Source: JANQMX01 sp965247175
GTDB lineage: Bacteria; Pseudomonadota; Alphaproteobacteria; Kiloniellales; DSM-21159
Direction of reading: 5' to 3'
Length of the DNA: 64,000 nt
Assembly: GCA_965247175.1 (NCBI GenBank)
Contig: OZ252006.1
Span: 2,170,001-2,234,000, forward strand
Under the pieces are notes generated by a model. The model was not told the DNA's origin and did not search any database. It was given only the letters and a program-made list of their open reading frames with translations. The number at the start of each line of letters is the position of its first letter. Within the stretch, counting starts at the first letter, position 1. Shown in pieces: positions 18,044 to 26,083 of the stretch. Position numbers and translations under genes: made by a program.

Positions 18044-19582
18044 TCAGTACCAGGCGTCGCCCATCTCCGCCTTGCGGCGGTCGCGAAAGTCCCGCAAGGC
18101 CTCGTCGGTAGCCGGGTCCATGGGCGGTGCCTCGTAGGCCTCGAGCATGGCGGTCCAACGCTCGTGCGCGCGGGTCATGGCGTCGCGCGAGCCACGATCG
18201 CGCCACTGCTCGAAGCTGTCGGAGTCCGAGAGCTGCGCCTCGTAGAAGGCAGTCTCGTAGTTCGCCATGGTGTGGGCGCACCCGAGGAAGTGCCCGGCCG
18301 GCTCCACCTCCCCGTAGGCGTCCCGGGCGAGGGCATTGTCGTCCGACGCCATGCCGGCGAGCAGCACCTGGTAGGCGCCGAGCCGGTCGGCATCGAGCAC
18401 CAGCTTCTCGAAGGAGGTCACCAAGCCGCCCTCCAGCCAGCCGGCCGAGTGCAGAACGAAGTTGGCGCCTCCCAGCACCGTCGACTGCATGGAGTCCGCC
18501 GATTCGTAGGCCGCTTGCGCGTCCGGCAGCTTCGAAGCGGTCAAAGCCCCGCCGCAGCGCAGCGGCAGGCCAAGGCGTCGCGCGAGCTGGCCGATGATGT
18601 AGTTGGACATCAGCGGCTCCGGCATGCCGAAGGTCGGCGCACCGCTCTTCAAGCTCATCGAGGAGAGGAAGTTGCCGAGCACGAAGGGCGCACCGGACCG
18701 CACGAGCTGAGAGAAGGCGCAGCACATCATGGCTTCAGCCAAAGCCTGCGCGATGGAGGCCGCAGTGGTGACCGGACCCATGGCGCCGCTCAGGATGAAG
18801 GGCACCACGACAATGCCCTGCCCCGCCCCGCAGTAAACCTGGATGGCTTCGGTCACCACCTTGTCGACCAGCAGCGGCGAGTTGGTGTTGACGTTGCCCA
18901 TGATGACGCAGTTTTCCGAGACGACCTCGTCGCCGAACAGGACCCGCGCCATGGCCAGCGAGTCCTCGGCCCGCGACTTCTCGGTGATCGCGCCGAGGAA
19001 GGGCTTGTCGGAAAAGCGCATGTGGGCATAGAGCATGTCCAGGTGGCGCTTGTTGACCGGCAGGTCGCAGGGTTCGCAGGTCACGAAGCCCGAGTGGTGC
19101 AGGCTCGGCAGCATGAAGGTCAGCTTCACCAGCTTCTCGAAATCGGCCAGCGAGCCGTAGCGCCGCCCCTCCTCCAGGCAGCGCACGAAAGGCGGACCAT
19201 AAACCGGTGCGAAGACCACGCTCCGCTCGCCGATCTCGACGCTGCGCTGTGGGTTGCGGGCAAGCTGGGTGAAGCGGGACGGCGCGGTCTTGCAGAGCGC
19301 CCGGGCCATGCCCTTGGGCAGGCGCACCCGCGTCTCTCGGACGTCGGCGCCGGCCTCCTTCCAAATGCGCAAGGCCTCCGGGTCGTCACGAAACTCCAGG
19401 CCGACTTCCTGGATGAGCCAGTCGGCCTGGTCCTCGAGCCGCTGCAGCTCTTCTTCCTGCAGGAAGTCGAAGTAGCCGATCTTGCGCGTGACATAGGCCG
19501 GCGCTGCCGTCGTAGGCCTATCGGCCCGGCGGTCCCGCCTGGCCCGCCGTCCACCTTCGCGCGCTGTCGCACTGCGCTCCAT
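18044..19582 (-). CDS. MttB-superfamily (trimethylamine methyltransferase-like) protein
   Basis: 512 residues from ATG 19582, which has GAGAAGG seven bases upstream. The TIM-barrel MttB fold is recognised from GFVTCEPCDLPVNKRHLDMLYAHM, the GNVNTNSPL motif and the glycine-rich VPFILSGAMGPVT region. The frame has no internal amber codon, so it lacks the pyrrolysine of true trimethylamine methyltransferases. Non-pyrrolysine members demethylate betaine-type substrates onto a corrinoid protein. No corrinoid protein gene is nearby, so the substrate and acceptor are unknown. Confidence 0.85.
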   Translation of the reverse strand: MERSATAREGGRRARRDRRADRPTTAAPAYVTRKIGYFDFLQEEELQRLEDQADWLIQEVGLEFRDDPEALRIWKEAGADVRETRVRLPKGMARALCKTAPSRFTQLARNPQRSVEIGERSVVFAPVYGPPFVRCLEEGRRYGSLADFEKLVKLTFMLPSLHHSGFVTCEPCDLPVNKRHLDMLYAHMRFSDKPFLGAITEKSRAEDSLAMARVLFGDEVVSENCVIMGNVNTNSPLLVDKVVTEAIQVYCGAGQGIVVVPFILSGAMGPVTTAASIAQALAEAMMCCAFSQLVRSGAPFVLGNFLSSMSLKSGAPTFGMPEPLMSNYIIGQLARRLGLPLRCGGALTASKLPDAQAAYESADSMQSTVLGGANFVLHSAGWLEGGLVTSFEKLVLDADRLGAYQVLLAGMASDDNALARDAYGEVEPAGHFLGCAHTMANYETAFYEAQLSDSDSFEQWRDRGSRDAMTRAHERWTAMLEAYEAPPMDPATDEALRDFRDRRKAEMGDAWY

Positions 19583-19709
19583 GGCCGCCTTCTCCCGCTC
19601 GACGTCTTTGCAAGCAAGATACTGGCGCGAAGCCCACCTCAAACGGCCAATCTGCGGCAGATTTTGTCGAGGTCAGACCTTGAGACAGACCGCGGAACGT
19701 AGAGGCAGC

Positions 19710-20591
19710 CTAGTCCAAGCCCTTGATCCAGCCTTCGAGCGCTTGGCCAATCTCGTCGGGCGAGTCTTCTTGGACGTAGTGCAGGCCTTTGACGCTGACC
19801 TCGGTCACGTTGGGAAAGCCGCGGCAGCGCTCGGCCACCGCGCCGGTCACCATCATGCCGGGGTCGGCGGAAAAGAAGAGCTTGGGAACGTCGCTGCTCT
19901 CCAACCAGGCACAGTTGGCTTCGCAGACCGCGGCAACGTCGGCGGGCACCCCCTCGATAGGGATTTGGCGCGGCCAAGTCAGGGTTGCGCGCCGTCCCTC
20001 TCCCGGCTCCAGGTAGGGCTTGCGGTAGGCGGTCATCTCTTCGTCGCCGAGCTCCCGCATCACCGCCATGGGGATGACCTGCTCGATGAAGAAGTTCTGC
20101 TCCAGGCACATGGGCTCACCCTGCGGCGAGCGCATGGCCTGAAAGGCCTCCACCGCCGGCGGTGGAAAGGTCTCCCAGGTGTAAGGCGCGAGCAAGGGTT
20201 CCATGAAGGCGATGCCGCGGACCTTGTCCGGGTTGTTCCGCGCCCAGTCGAAGCCCAAGGCGCCGCCCCAGTCGTGGACGACCAGGACGACCTTGTCCGC
20301 CGGAGCCAGGGCATCGAACAGCCCGAAGAGGTACTCCCGCTGCTCGGTATAGCGGTAGCGGTCCGGGCCCGAGCTTGGCAGCTTATCCGACTCGCCCATG
20401 CCGATCAGATCGGGGGCAACGCAGTGGCCCAGATCGGTCAGGTGCGGAATGATGTTGCGCCAGATATAGGAGTAGGTCGGGTTGCCGTGCAGCAGCCAGA
20501 TGGGCTTGCCGCTGCCCGCCTCGGCATAGCTCATCTCCAGGCCGTTCACTCTTTGGCGCGAGCGGTCGTGGGGGTCCTTGGCAGAGATCAT
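19710..20591 (-). CDS. Alpha/beta hydrolase, haloalkane dehalogenase-like
   Basis: 293 residues. All key positions of the HLD-II dehalogenases are visible: halide-binding Asn37 in HGNPTYSYIWRNIIPH, nucleophile Asp107 with halide-binding Trp108 in VVHDWGG, catalytic acid Glu131 in AFMEPL and base His271 in GLHYVQED. The nucleophile is Asp and not Ser, which points to dehalogenase chemistry and not ester hydrolysis. RBS AGGGAGGG precedes the ATG. Lies between the MttB-like gene and torA; natural substrate unknown. Confidence 0.85.
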   Translation of the reverse strand: MISAKDPHDRSRQRVNGLEMSYAEAGSGKPIWLLHGNPTYSYIWRNIIPHLTDLGHCVAPDLIGMGESDKLPSSGPDRYRYTEQREYLFGLFDALAPADKVVLVVHDWGGALGFDWARNNPDKVRGIAFMEPLLAPYTWETFPPPAVEAFQAMRSPQGEPMCLEQNFFIEQVIPMAVMRELGDEEMTAYRKPYLEPGEGRRATLTWPRQIPIEGVPADVAAVCEANCAWLESSDVPKLFFSADPGMMVTGAVAERCRGFPNVTEVSVKGLHYVQEDSPDEIGQALEGWIKGLD

Positions 20592-20610
20592 CGTGCCCTC
20601 CCTAACGCAT

Positions 20611-20651
20611 AAAAAGGCGGCAGCAGGCCGGCAGGGTCAACCGGCCTGCTG
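20611..20651 (-). terminator. Rho-independent terminator of torA
   Basis: Just after the torA stop on the minus strand: a perfect 11-bp stem (20641-20651 with 20621-20631, arms CAGCAGGCCGG and CCGGCCTGCTG), a 9-base loop, and a run of five T (20611-20615 on the minus strand). It closes the torCDA transcript before the hydrolase gene. Confidence 0.8.
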
Positions 20652-20669
20652 CGCGCATACGGAACGCGG

Positions 20670-23147
20670 TCAGCCGTTGTTCGGCGTGTTGAAGACCTTC
20701 ACCTCGGGCAGGTCGCCGGTGAACTTCTCGACGTCGGCGATCGCCGTATGACCGCAATTGCCCTGAGCCAGCTTGGAGGTGCCGAGGTCCGCGGTGACGC
20801 AGTTGACGTCGCCGTAGGCATCGAGGCTTCCAGGCGTGCCCGGCTCGACCGGGTCGTACCAGCCGCCTTCGTTGACCCGAATGACACCCGGGCGGATGGC
20901 GTCCGTCACCTTGGCACCGGCCAGCAGCTGCCCACGATCGTTGAACACCCGCACCACGTCGCCATCGGCAATACCGCGCGCAGCCGCATCGTCCGTGTTG
21001 ATGAGGCAAGGCTCGCGGCCGGCGATGGTGTAGGTCTCGCGCAGGCTGGTGCCATTCAACTGCGAGTGCAGGCGCCCGCGGGGGTGGCTTGTCGCCACGT
21101 GCAGCGGATACTTGGCGCCGGGCCCGTCGAGCCGCTCGAGCGGTTCCATCCAGGTCGGATGAGGCGGGCAGTCGTCATAGCCCATCTTCTCGATGTTCCT
21201 GGAGAAGATCTCAATCTTGCCGGTCGGCGTGCCAAGCGGCTCGAGCAAAGGGTCCTCGCGGTAGTCGGCATAGCGGACGTAGCTGTTGCCCGCATCGCTG
21301 ACCGGGAACTCAACGAAACCCTGCTCCCAGAAGTCAGCGAAGCTCGGCATCTCGACCTGCTTGATGTCGGCCTGCTGCAAGGCCGCCTCGTAGAACTCCT
21401 CGATCCACTCCATCTCCGACTTGCCTTCGGTGAACTCGTCCTTCTTGCCGAGGCGCTCGGAGATGTCCGCGAAGATGTCGAAGTCGCTGCGCGCTTCGAA
21501 GACCGGGTCGATCACCTTCTTCATGCCGATGATGGCTTTGAGCGAGTAGTCGCCGTACTGCTCGATGTCGTTGCGCTCGTAGGACGTCGTGGCCGGCAAG
21601 ACGATGTCGGCGTGGCGCGCCGTCGCCGTCCACTGGAAGTCCTGGACAACCACCGTCTCGAACTTCTGCCAGGCCTTGACCATGCGGTTGCGGTCCTGGT
21701 GATGGGCGAAGGGGTTGCCGCCGGTCCAGTAGGTCATCTTGACGTCGGGGTACTTCTGACGCTTGCCGTTGAAGTCGAAGTCCGCGCCCGGGTTCTCGAG
21801 CATATCGACGACGCGGGCGAGCGGGATGGTGGCGGCACCGCTTTCGGTCAGCCATGCAGCACCCTCGACCGCCTTGCCGCCGTCGGTGATGCCCGGCAGG
21901 ACGGGACCGTTGGCGCCCGGCGAGCCGCCGCTGGCGTAGTGGTAGCTGAGGCCGAAGCCACCGCCCGGCAAGCCGATCTGCCCGATCATGCTGGCCAGGG
22001 TCACCAGCATCCAGTGTCGCTGCTCGCCATGATGCTGACGTTGCAGGGACCAGCCGCTCGCGAGCATCGTGCGGTTGCTGGAGAAGCGCTGTGCCAGCTC
22101 CCTCAGCTTGTCGGCCGGCACGCCGCAAATTTCCGCGGCCCACTCGGGAGTCTTCGGCGTCCCGTCGCTCTCTCCGGTGAGATAGGGCAGGAACTTGTCG
22201 AAGCCGAAGGTGTACTCGTCGAGGAAGCCTTCGTCGTGCATCCCATCGCTATACATGGCGTGGGCGATGCCGAGCATCATGGCGACGTCGGTCTGCGGCC
22301 TGGGCGCAATCCATTCGGCGCCGAAGAAGTCGCAGCTTTCGCTGCGCACCGGGTCGATGCAGATCACCGGCTTGCCGGTCGCCTTGTAGGCCTCCATGCC
22401 GGGATAGCCGCCATGGTCGGGAATGACCCAGCCGATCTGATTGGTGACCATCGGGTCGGCGCCCCAGATCACCAAGAGCTCCGTGCTCTCTGCGATCACC
22501 GGCCAGACCGTCTGCTGCTCGTAGACCTCCAGCGTGCCCATGACGTGCGGCATGATCACCTGCGAGGCCCCGGTGGAGTAGTCGCCGGCGCTGTTCACGA
22601 AGCTGCCTTTGAGGTTCAGCATCCGGCGCAGCAGGTTCTGGCAGTTGTGCAGCTTCCCGGGGCTCTTCCAGCCGTAGGAGCCGGCATAGGTGCCGGTCGG
22701 GCCGTAGGTCTCCTCGACCCGCTTCAGCTCCTTGACCACCAGGTCGAGCGCCTCGTCCCAGGACACGCGGACGAAATCGTCCGAGCCACGGCTTTCCACC
22801 TCGGCGCCGGGACCCTTCTCAAGGAAGGCACGGCGCACCATCGGGTACTTGATGCGGGTCGGCGAATAGACCGAGTCGAGCACGCCTTCGAGCTGATGGC
22901 TCGGGTGGGGGTCGTTCTCCCAGCCCTTGACGGCGGTCCAGCGGCCGCCCTCGACCGTGGCGCGGAAGGCGCCCCAGTGGGATCCGCTCAGGACTTCTCC
23001 GTCCGCGGCGGCACGCGCCATCCCTGGCACCAGCAGAGAGGGCGCAACGGCGCCCATAAGTCCGGCAGCCGCCGTGCTGCCCAGGAACGTCCGTCTCGAC
23101 AGACCGGACTGCGAAACATGATTCGTGGCCTTCGCCATGCTTTTCAC
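20670..23147 (-). CDS. torA: Periplasmic DMSO/TMAO reductase catalytic subunit (TorA/DorA)
   Basis: 825-residue bis-MGD molybdoenzyme, terminal reductase for trimethylamine N-oxide and/or dimethylsulfoxide. Twin-arginine signal SRRTFLGS at residues 17-24. The molybdenum ligand is Ser191 in GDYSTGASQVI. SYGWKSPG (157-164) supplies Tyr158 and Trp160, equivalent to Tyr114 and Trp116 of Rhodobacter DMSO reductase by spacing to the serine. Start is GTG 23147 or ATG 23138. It has its own 205-base upstream region with a repeat element at 23267-23304, so it may be transcribed both from torC and from its own promoter. Confidence 0.95.
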   Translation of the reverse strand: MKSMAKATNHVSQSGLSRRTFLGSTAAAGLMGAVAPSLLVPGMARAAADGEVLSGSHWGAFRATVEGGRWTAVKGWENDPHPSHQLEGVLDSVYSPTRIKYPMVRRAFLEKGPGAEVESRGSDDFVRVSWDEALDLVVKELKRVEETYGPTGTYAGSYGWKSPGKLHNCQNLLRRMLNLKGSFVNSAGDYSTGASQVIMPHVMGTLEVYEQQTVWPVIAESTELLVIWGADPMVTNQIGWVIPDHGGYPGMEAYKATGKPVICIDPVRSESCDFFGAEWIAPRPQTDVAMMLGIAHAMYSDGMHDEGFLDEYTFGFDKFLPYLTGESDGTPKTPEWAAEICGVPADKLRELAQRFSSNRTMLASGWSLQRQHHGEQRHWMLVTLASMIGQIGLPGGGFGLSYHYASGGSPGANGPVLPGITDGGKAVEGAAWLTESGAATIPLARVVDMLENPGADFDFNGKRQKYPDVKMTYWTGGNPFAHHQDRNRMVKAWQKFETVVVQDFQWTATARHADIVLPATTSYERNDIEQYGDYSLKAIIGMKKVIDPVFEARSDFDIFADISERLGKKDEFTEGKSEMEWIEEFYEAALQQADIKQVEMPSFADFWEQGFVEFPVSDAGNSYVRYADYREDPLLEPLGTPTGKIEIFSRNIEKMGYDDCPPHPTWMEPLERLDGPGAKYPLHVATSHPRGRLHSQLNGTSLRETYTIAGREPCLINTDDAAARGIADGDVVRVFNDRGQLLAGAKVTDAIRPGVIRVNEGGWYDPVEPGTPGSLDAYGDVNCVTADLGTSKLAQGNCGHTAIADVEKFTGDLPEVKVFNTPNNG

Positions 23148-23266
23148 CCCGCTGGTAAGGCTGGGCGATCAAGCGGCTACACGCCGTGATCGTCAGCCTG
23201 TGCGATTGTTTGCTTGCTGCAGCGGGATGGTTAGCACCCGGGCGTAAACGTCATTCCCGAGAGTTT

Positions 23267-23304
23267 TGAACCGGCTGTAAAATGATGTGACTGAGATGTA
23301 AATG
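23267..23304. promoter_or_regulatory. Putative TorR-binding repeat element in front of torA
   Basis: Three TGTRA-type hexamers (TGTAAA 23276, TGTGAC 23286, TGTAAA 23297) with 10- and 11-base spacing, preceded by TGAAC at 23267. The layout and 27 of 38 bases match the element at 25305-25342 between torC and torR. Helically phased direct repeats are how OmpR-class regulators bind. It ends 120 bases upstream of the torA start. Binding is inferred. Confidence 0.65.
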
Positions 23305-23352
23305 ACGGCGCCGAGGGTGGAAATTCGCGGTTTTGCCCCCTTGAGAGGGACA

Positions 23353-24060
23353 TCAAGCGCCGCCCTGACGCAGCCGGGCCTCATCGCTCGACAAGAACGC
23401 GACCAGAGACTCGGCCGCCGCGGCATAGAAGCCGGAGCGGTCGAAGGCGATGCAGTCGTCCGCAAAGCGAGGCATCCACGGCATGAGTCGCGTTTCGAGG
23501 AAGCTGCGCTGCTTCTGAACCAAGGCCTCCAGCTCATCGCCGGCAGCAAGGCTGTAACAGCGGTTCGCCAGCTCCGCCATGACCGAGAGCTGCACGGCGA
23601 TATGGTCCGGCGGCTCGGGAAAGCCCGGCGGCAGCGTCAGCCCGAGCTCGCTGAGGCTCTCGCCGACGCGGTCGACGGCCTCCTGGAACAGAAGGCCGCG
23701 TTCGTTGGTGTAGGCGGACTCATAGGGCGGGGCGCTGCGGCGCCCGCCCACCGACAGGAAGAGACGGGCGAAGGCGCCAGCCAAGTCCCGCACGACCGGC
23801 TGCAGGGACTCCTCCCCGGCCGTGCGGGTCGCGAGCTCCCCGGCGAGCGCTGCCAGCGTAGGCTCGCTGGCAAGCTGGCTCAGCAGGGCTGCCCCCTCTT
23901 CGCTACGATAGGTCTCCAGCGCGTCGAGGGAGGGCTCGCGGGCGAAGATGCCAGCGAGCCAACGGTAGACGAAGGCGCGCTCGGCGTGACTCAAGGGCGC
24001 CACGCCTGCCGCCTGCGGCTGCACCGTGACGGCATCCATGACAGGGCTAGTTCCCGGCAT
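23353..24060 (-). CDS. torD: TorD-family molybdoenzyme chaperone
   Basis: 235-residue all-helical cytoplasmic protein. The family region with ERAFVYRWLAGIFAREPS near residues 27-44, the FARLFLSVGG motif and PPYESAYTNERGLLFQ (about 115-130) are typical of TorD/DmsD redox-enzyme maturation proteins. It would bind apo-TorA and its Tat signal until the molybdenum cofactor is inserted. Its ATG lies inside the end of torC (14-base overlap), indicating coupled translation. Confidence 0.9.
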   Translation of the reverse strand: MPGTSPVMDAVTVQPQAAGVAPLSHAERAFVYRWLAGIFAREPSLDALETYRSEEGAALLSQLASEPTLAALAGELATRTAGEESLQPVVRDLAGAFARLFLSVGGRRSAPPYESAYTNERGLLFQEAVDRVGESLSELGLTLPPGFPEPPDHIAVQLSVMAELANRCYSLAAGDELEALVQKQRSFLETRLMPWMPRFADDCIAFDRSGFYAAAAESLVAFLSSDEARLRQGGA

Positions 24061-25228
24061 GATGGGCCGTCCCGCCGGTGTCGCTGGCGTGGAACTGCAG
24101 GTACTTTTGCAGGAAGCGGTATTGCTCCTTGTCCAAGACGATGAAGCGTTCCATCGACTTCAGGCCGCCGATCCACTGATTGGCAAGATAGTGGTCCGGC
24201 GGAATCAGCCGGTGGCAAACGGAGCAGCTGGCGTTGTACATCTCGGCGCCGTAGTCCCAGAGCTGCTCCTGATCGGCGATCAGGTCGTCGCGCGACACCC
24301 AGAAGTCCAGGCTGACCCGATGCCAGGTCAGCTCGGTGTCGCTGTCGTACTTGGTCTCGTGCCGCTGGATGTTCTCCACCGCCTGATTGCTGAGAGCCGC
24401 CGAGAAAATCCGTCGGCCCATCAAGGCGTAGACCACGCGGTCGACACCGTCCTGCTGCCAGCCCGCGACGCTGACTTTCAGGCTGTCGCCGTCGCGCTCG
24501 ACGACGGACAGCTCGGTTGCGGGCAGAATCCTGCCGACGACGTCCTCCCCGCTTTCCGCTGCGCTGGCCTCGAGGTACAGCGGCTTGGTCTCGATCGTGT
24601 AGAGAGTGTCGGCCTCGGCGCCTTCCTCCTGGGAGAGCGCCTTCAGCTCGACGAACATCGACTTGTAGCCGGTCGAGAGATCGGGAAGCTTGTGAGCAAC
24701 GCCCTTGTGGCAGTCGATGCAGGTTTCGCCCTTCGCTATGGCTGCCTCCATCTGCTCGGCCGCCTTGTTCGACTGCTTGTGGAAGTCCATGGCCTCCCAG
24801 GTATGGCAGTTGCGGCATTCCTGAGAGTCGTTCGCCTGCATCGTGGCCCAGACCCGCTGGGCGAGCTCCGCGCGTTTCGCCTCGTACTTCTCCTTCGTGG
24901 AGATCGTCCCGGCTAGATGATGGTAGAGCTCGTTGGTGGCGTAGACCTTGCGCACGAACTTATCGACCCAGGGCTCAGGCACGTGGCAGTCGGCGCAGAC
25001 CGCCCGCACGCCGGATGCGTTCTTGAAGTGCGGCGTCTCGACGTACTCGGCATAGACGTTGTCGCGCATCTCGTGGCACGAGATGCAGAAGTCCATCGTG
25101 TTGGTGTACTCCATGAAGGTGTTGAAGCCGCCCCAGAAGATGACGCCGGCGATACCGCCGACGACAAGCAGCGGGCCCAGGCCGTAGCGGGTGCTCGGAC
25201 GCCAAAAGAGCTTCCACAGCCGGCGCAT
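24047..25228 (-). CDS. torC: Pentaheme c-type cytochrome (TorC/DorC)
   Basis: 393-residue membrane-anchored electron donor that carries electrons from quinol to the periplasmic reductase. One N-terminal membrane helix (about residues 16-35), then four CXXCH sites in the NapC/NirT domain (Cys48, Cys78, Cys138, Cys170) and a fifth, CSVCH, at residues 335-339 in the C-terminal domain. Five hemes and this length match TorC and DorC, not four-heme NapC. First gene of torC-torD-torA. Confidence 0.95.
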   Translation of the reverse strand: MRRLWKLFWRPSTRYGLGPLLVVGGIAGVIFWGGFNTFMEYTNTMDFCISCHEMRDNVYAEYVETPHFKNASGVRAVCADCHVPEPWVDKFVRKVYATNELYHHLAGTISTKEKYEAKRAELAQRVWATMQANDSQECRNCHTWEAMDFHKQSNKAAEQMEAAIAKGETCIDCHKGVAHKLPDLSTGYKSMFVELKALSQEEGAEADTLYTIETKPLYLEASAAESGEDVVGRILPATELSVVERDGDSLKVSVAGWQQDGVDRVVYALMGRRIFSAALSNQAVENIQRHETKYDSDTELTWHRVSLDFWVSRDDLIADQEQLWDYGAEMYNASCSVCHRLIPPDHYLANQWIGGLKSMERFIVLDKEQYRFLQKYLQFHASDTGGTAHHAGN

Positions 25229-25304
25229 ACATCTCTCCTAGCCAAGTGACAGTGACACCGGCTCGGTTCTAAAGCGCTGCTGTAAACCCGCTTGTCGTCT
25301 TCGA

Positions 25305-25342
25305 TGAACAGCGTGTAGAATGATGTAAACATAATGTAAACG
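25305..25342. promoter_or_regulatory. Putative TorR-binding repeat element between torC and torR
   Basis: Hexamers TGTAGA 25314, TGTAAA 25324 and TGTAAA 25335 are phased 10 and 11 bases apart, the same as in front of torA. The flanking decamer reads CTGTTCATCG on the minus strand (25302-25311), 8 of 10 to the E. coli tor box CTGTTCATAT as I recall it. The element is 77 bases from the torC start and 26 from the torR start, so it could serve both divergent genes. Confidence 0.68.
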
Positions 25343-25367
25343 GGAAGTGCGCGGAGGCGGAACGACT

Positions 25368-26075
25368 TTGACGTACAAGGACCACATCCTCGTTGTCGAA
25401 GACGAGCCGGTGACCCGAGCCACCCTTGCCGGCTATTTCACCGAAGCCGGCTACCGCGTGAGCGAGGCCGAAGACGGGACCGGGCTTTGGTCCGTGCTGG
25501 ATCGCAGCGCCGTCGATCTCGTCCTGCTCGACATCCGCCTGCCCGGCGAAGACGGTCTGTCGTTGCTGCGCCAGCTCCAGTCCAAGACCGAGATGGCAGT
25601 CATCCTGGTCACCGGCAAGACCGATCAGGTCGATCGCATTATCGGCCTGGAGCTCGGTGCCCACGACTACGTCACCAAGCCGTTCGATATGCGCGAGCTG
25701 CTGGCGCGGGCCAAGAACCTCATTCGCCTGACCCGTGCGGCGCGCGGCGCGCACAGCGATCAGCCCATGCAGAGCTTCGATGGCTGGGTCCTGAACCGCA
25801 GCAGCCGGCGGCTCATGTCGCCGGACAACGAAGACGTGCCCTTGACCAGGGGCGAGTTCGATCTGCTGGCGGCCCTGGTGGCCAACGCCGGACGTGTGAT
25901 GACCCGGGACAGCCTTCTCGACCACGTCAGCCATCGCGATTGGGAGCCGAACGATCGGACCATCGATGTACTGGTCGGACGCGTTCGCCGCAAAATCGAA
26001 GACGACCCGAAGCATCCGACAAGGCTGATTACGGTCCACGGGATCGGCTACGTCTTTGCCAACGACGGCATGTAG
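25368..26075 (+). CDS. torR: Response regulator, OmpR family (TorR-like)
   Basis: 235 residues from TTG 25368, with GGAGGCGGA upstream; a GTG at 25347 in the same frame is the alternative. Receiver domain with acceptor Asp55 in LVLLDIRLPG, acidic pair EDE 11-13 and Lys104 in YVTKPFD. C-terminal winged helix includes LTRGEFDLLAALVANAG and DRTIDVLVGRVRRKIE. Divergent from torC and convergent with the hybrid kinase; this context and the repeat elements make it the probable activator of torCDA. Confidence 0.88.
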   Translation: MTYKDHILVVEDEPVTRATLAGYFTEAGYRVSEAEDGTGLWSVLDRSAVDLVLLDIRLPGEDGLSLLRQLQSKTEMAVILVTGKTDQVDRIIGLELGAHDYVTKPFDMRELLARAKNLIRLTRAARGAHSDQPMQSFDGWVLNRSSRRLMSPDNEDVPLTRGEFDLLAALVANAGRVMTRDSLLDHVSHRDWEPNDRTIDVLVGRVRRKIEDDPKHPTRLITVHGIGYVFANDGM

Positions 26076-26083
26076 GTAAAGCC

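Noticed and set aside
18044..19582. Pyrrolysine-containing trimethylamine methyltransferase
   Set aside because: The frame has no internal amber codon and no pyl genes are present; it is a non-pyrrolysine MttB-superfamily member.
20748..23189. 813-codon open frame opposite torA on the plus strand
   Set aside because: It mirrors torA in a GC-rich sequence with biased third positions; its translation has no domain and torA is unambiguous. The same applies to long antisense frames opposite aroC (13034-14287) and the TPR lipoprotein (39108-41747).
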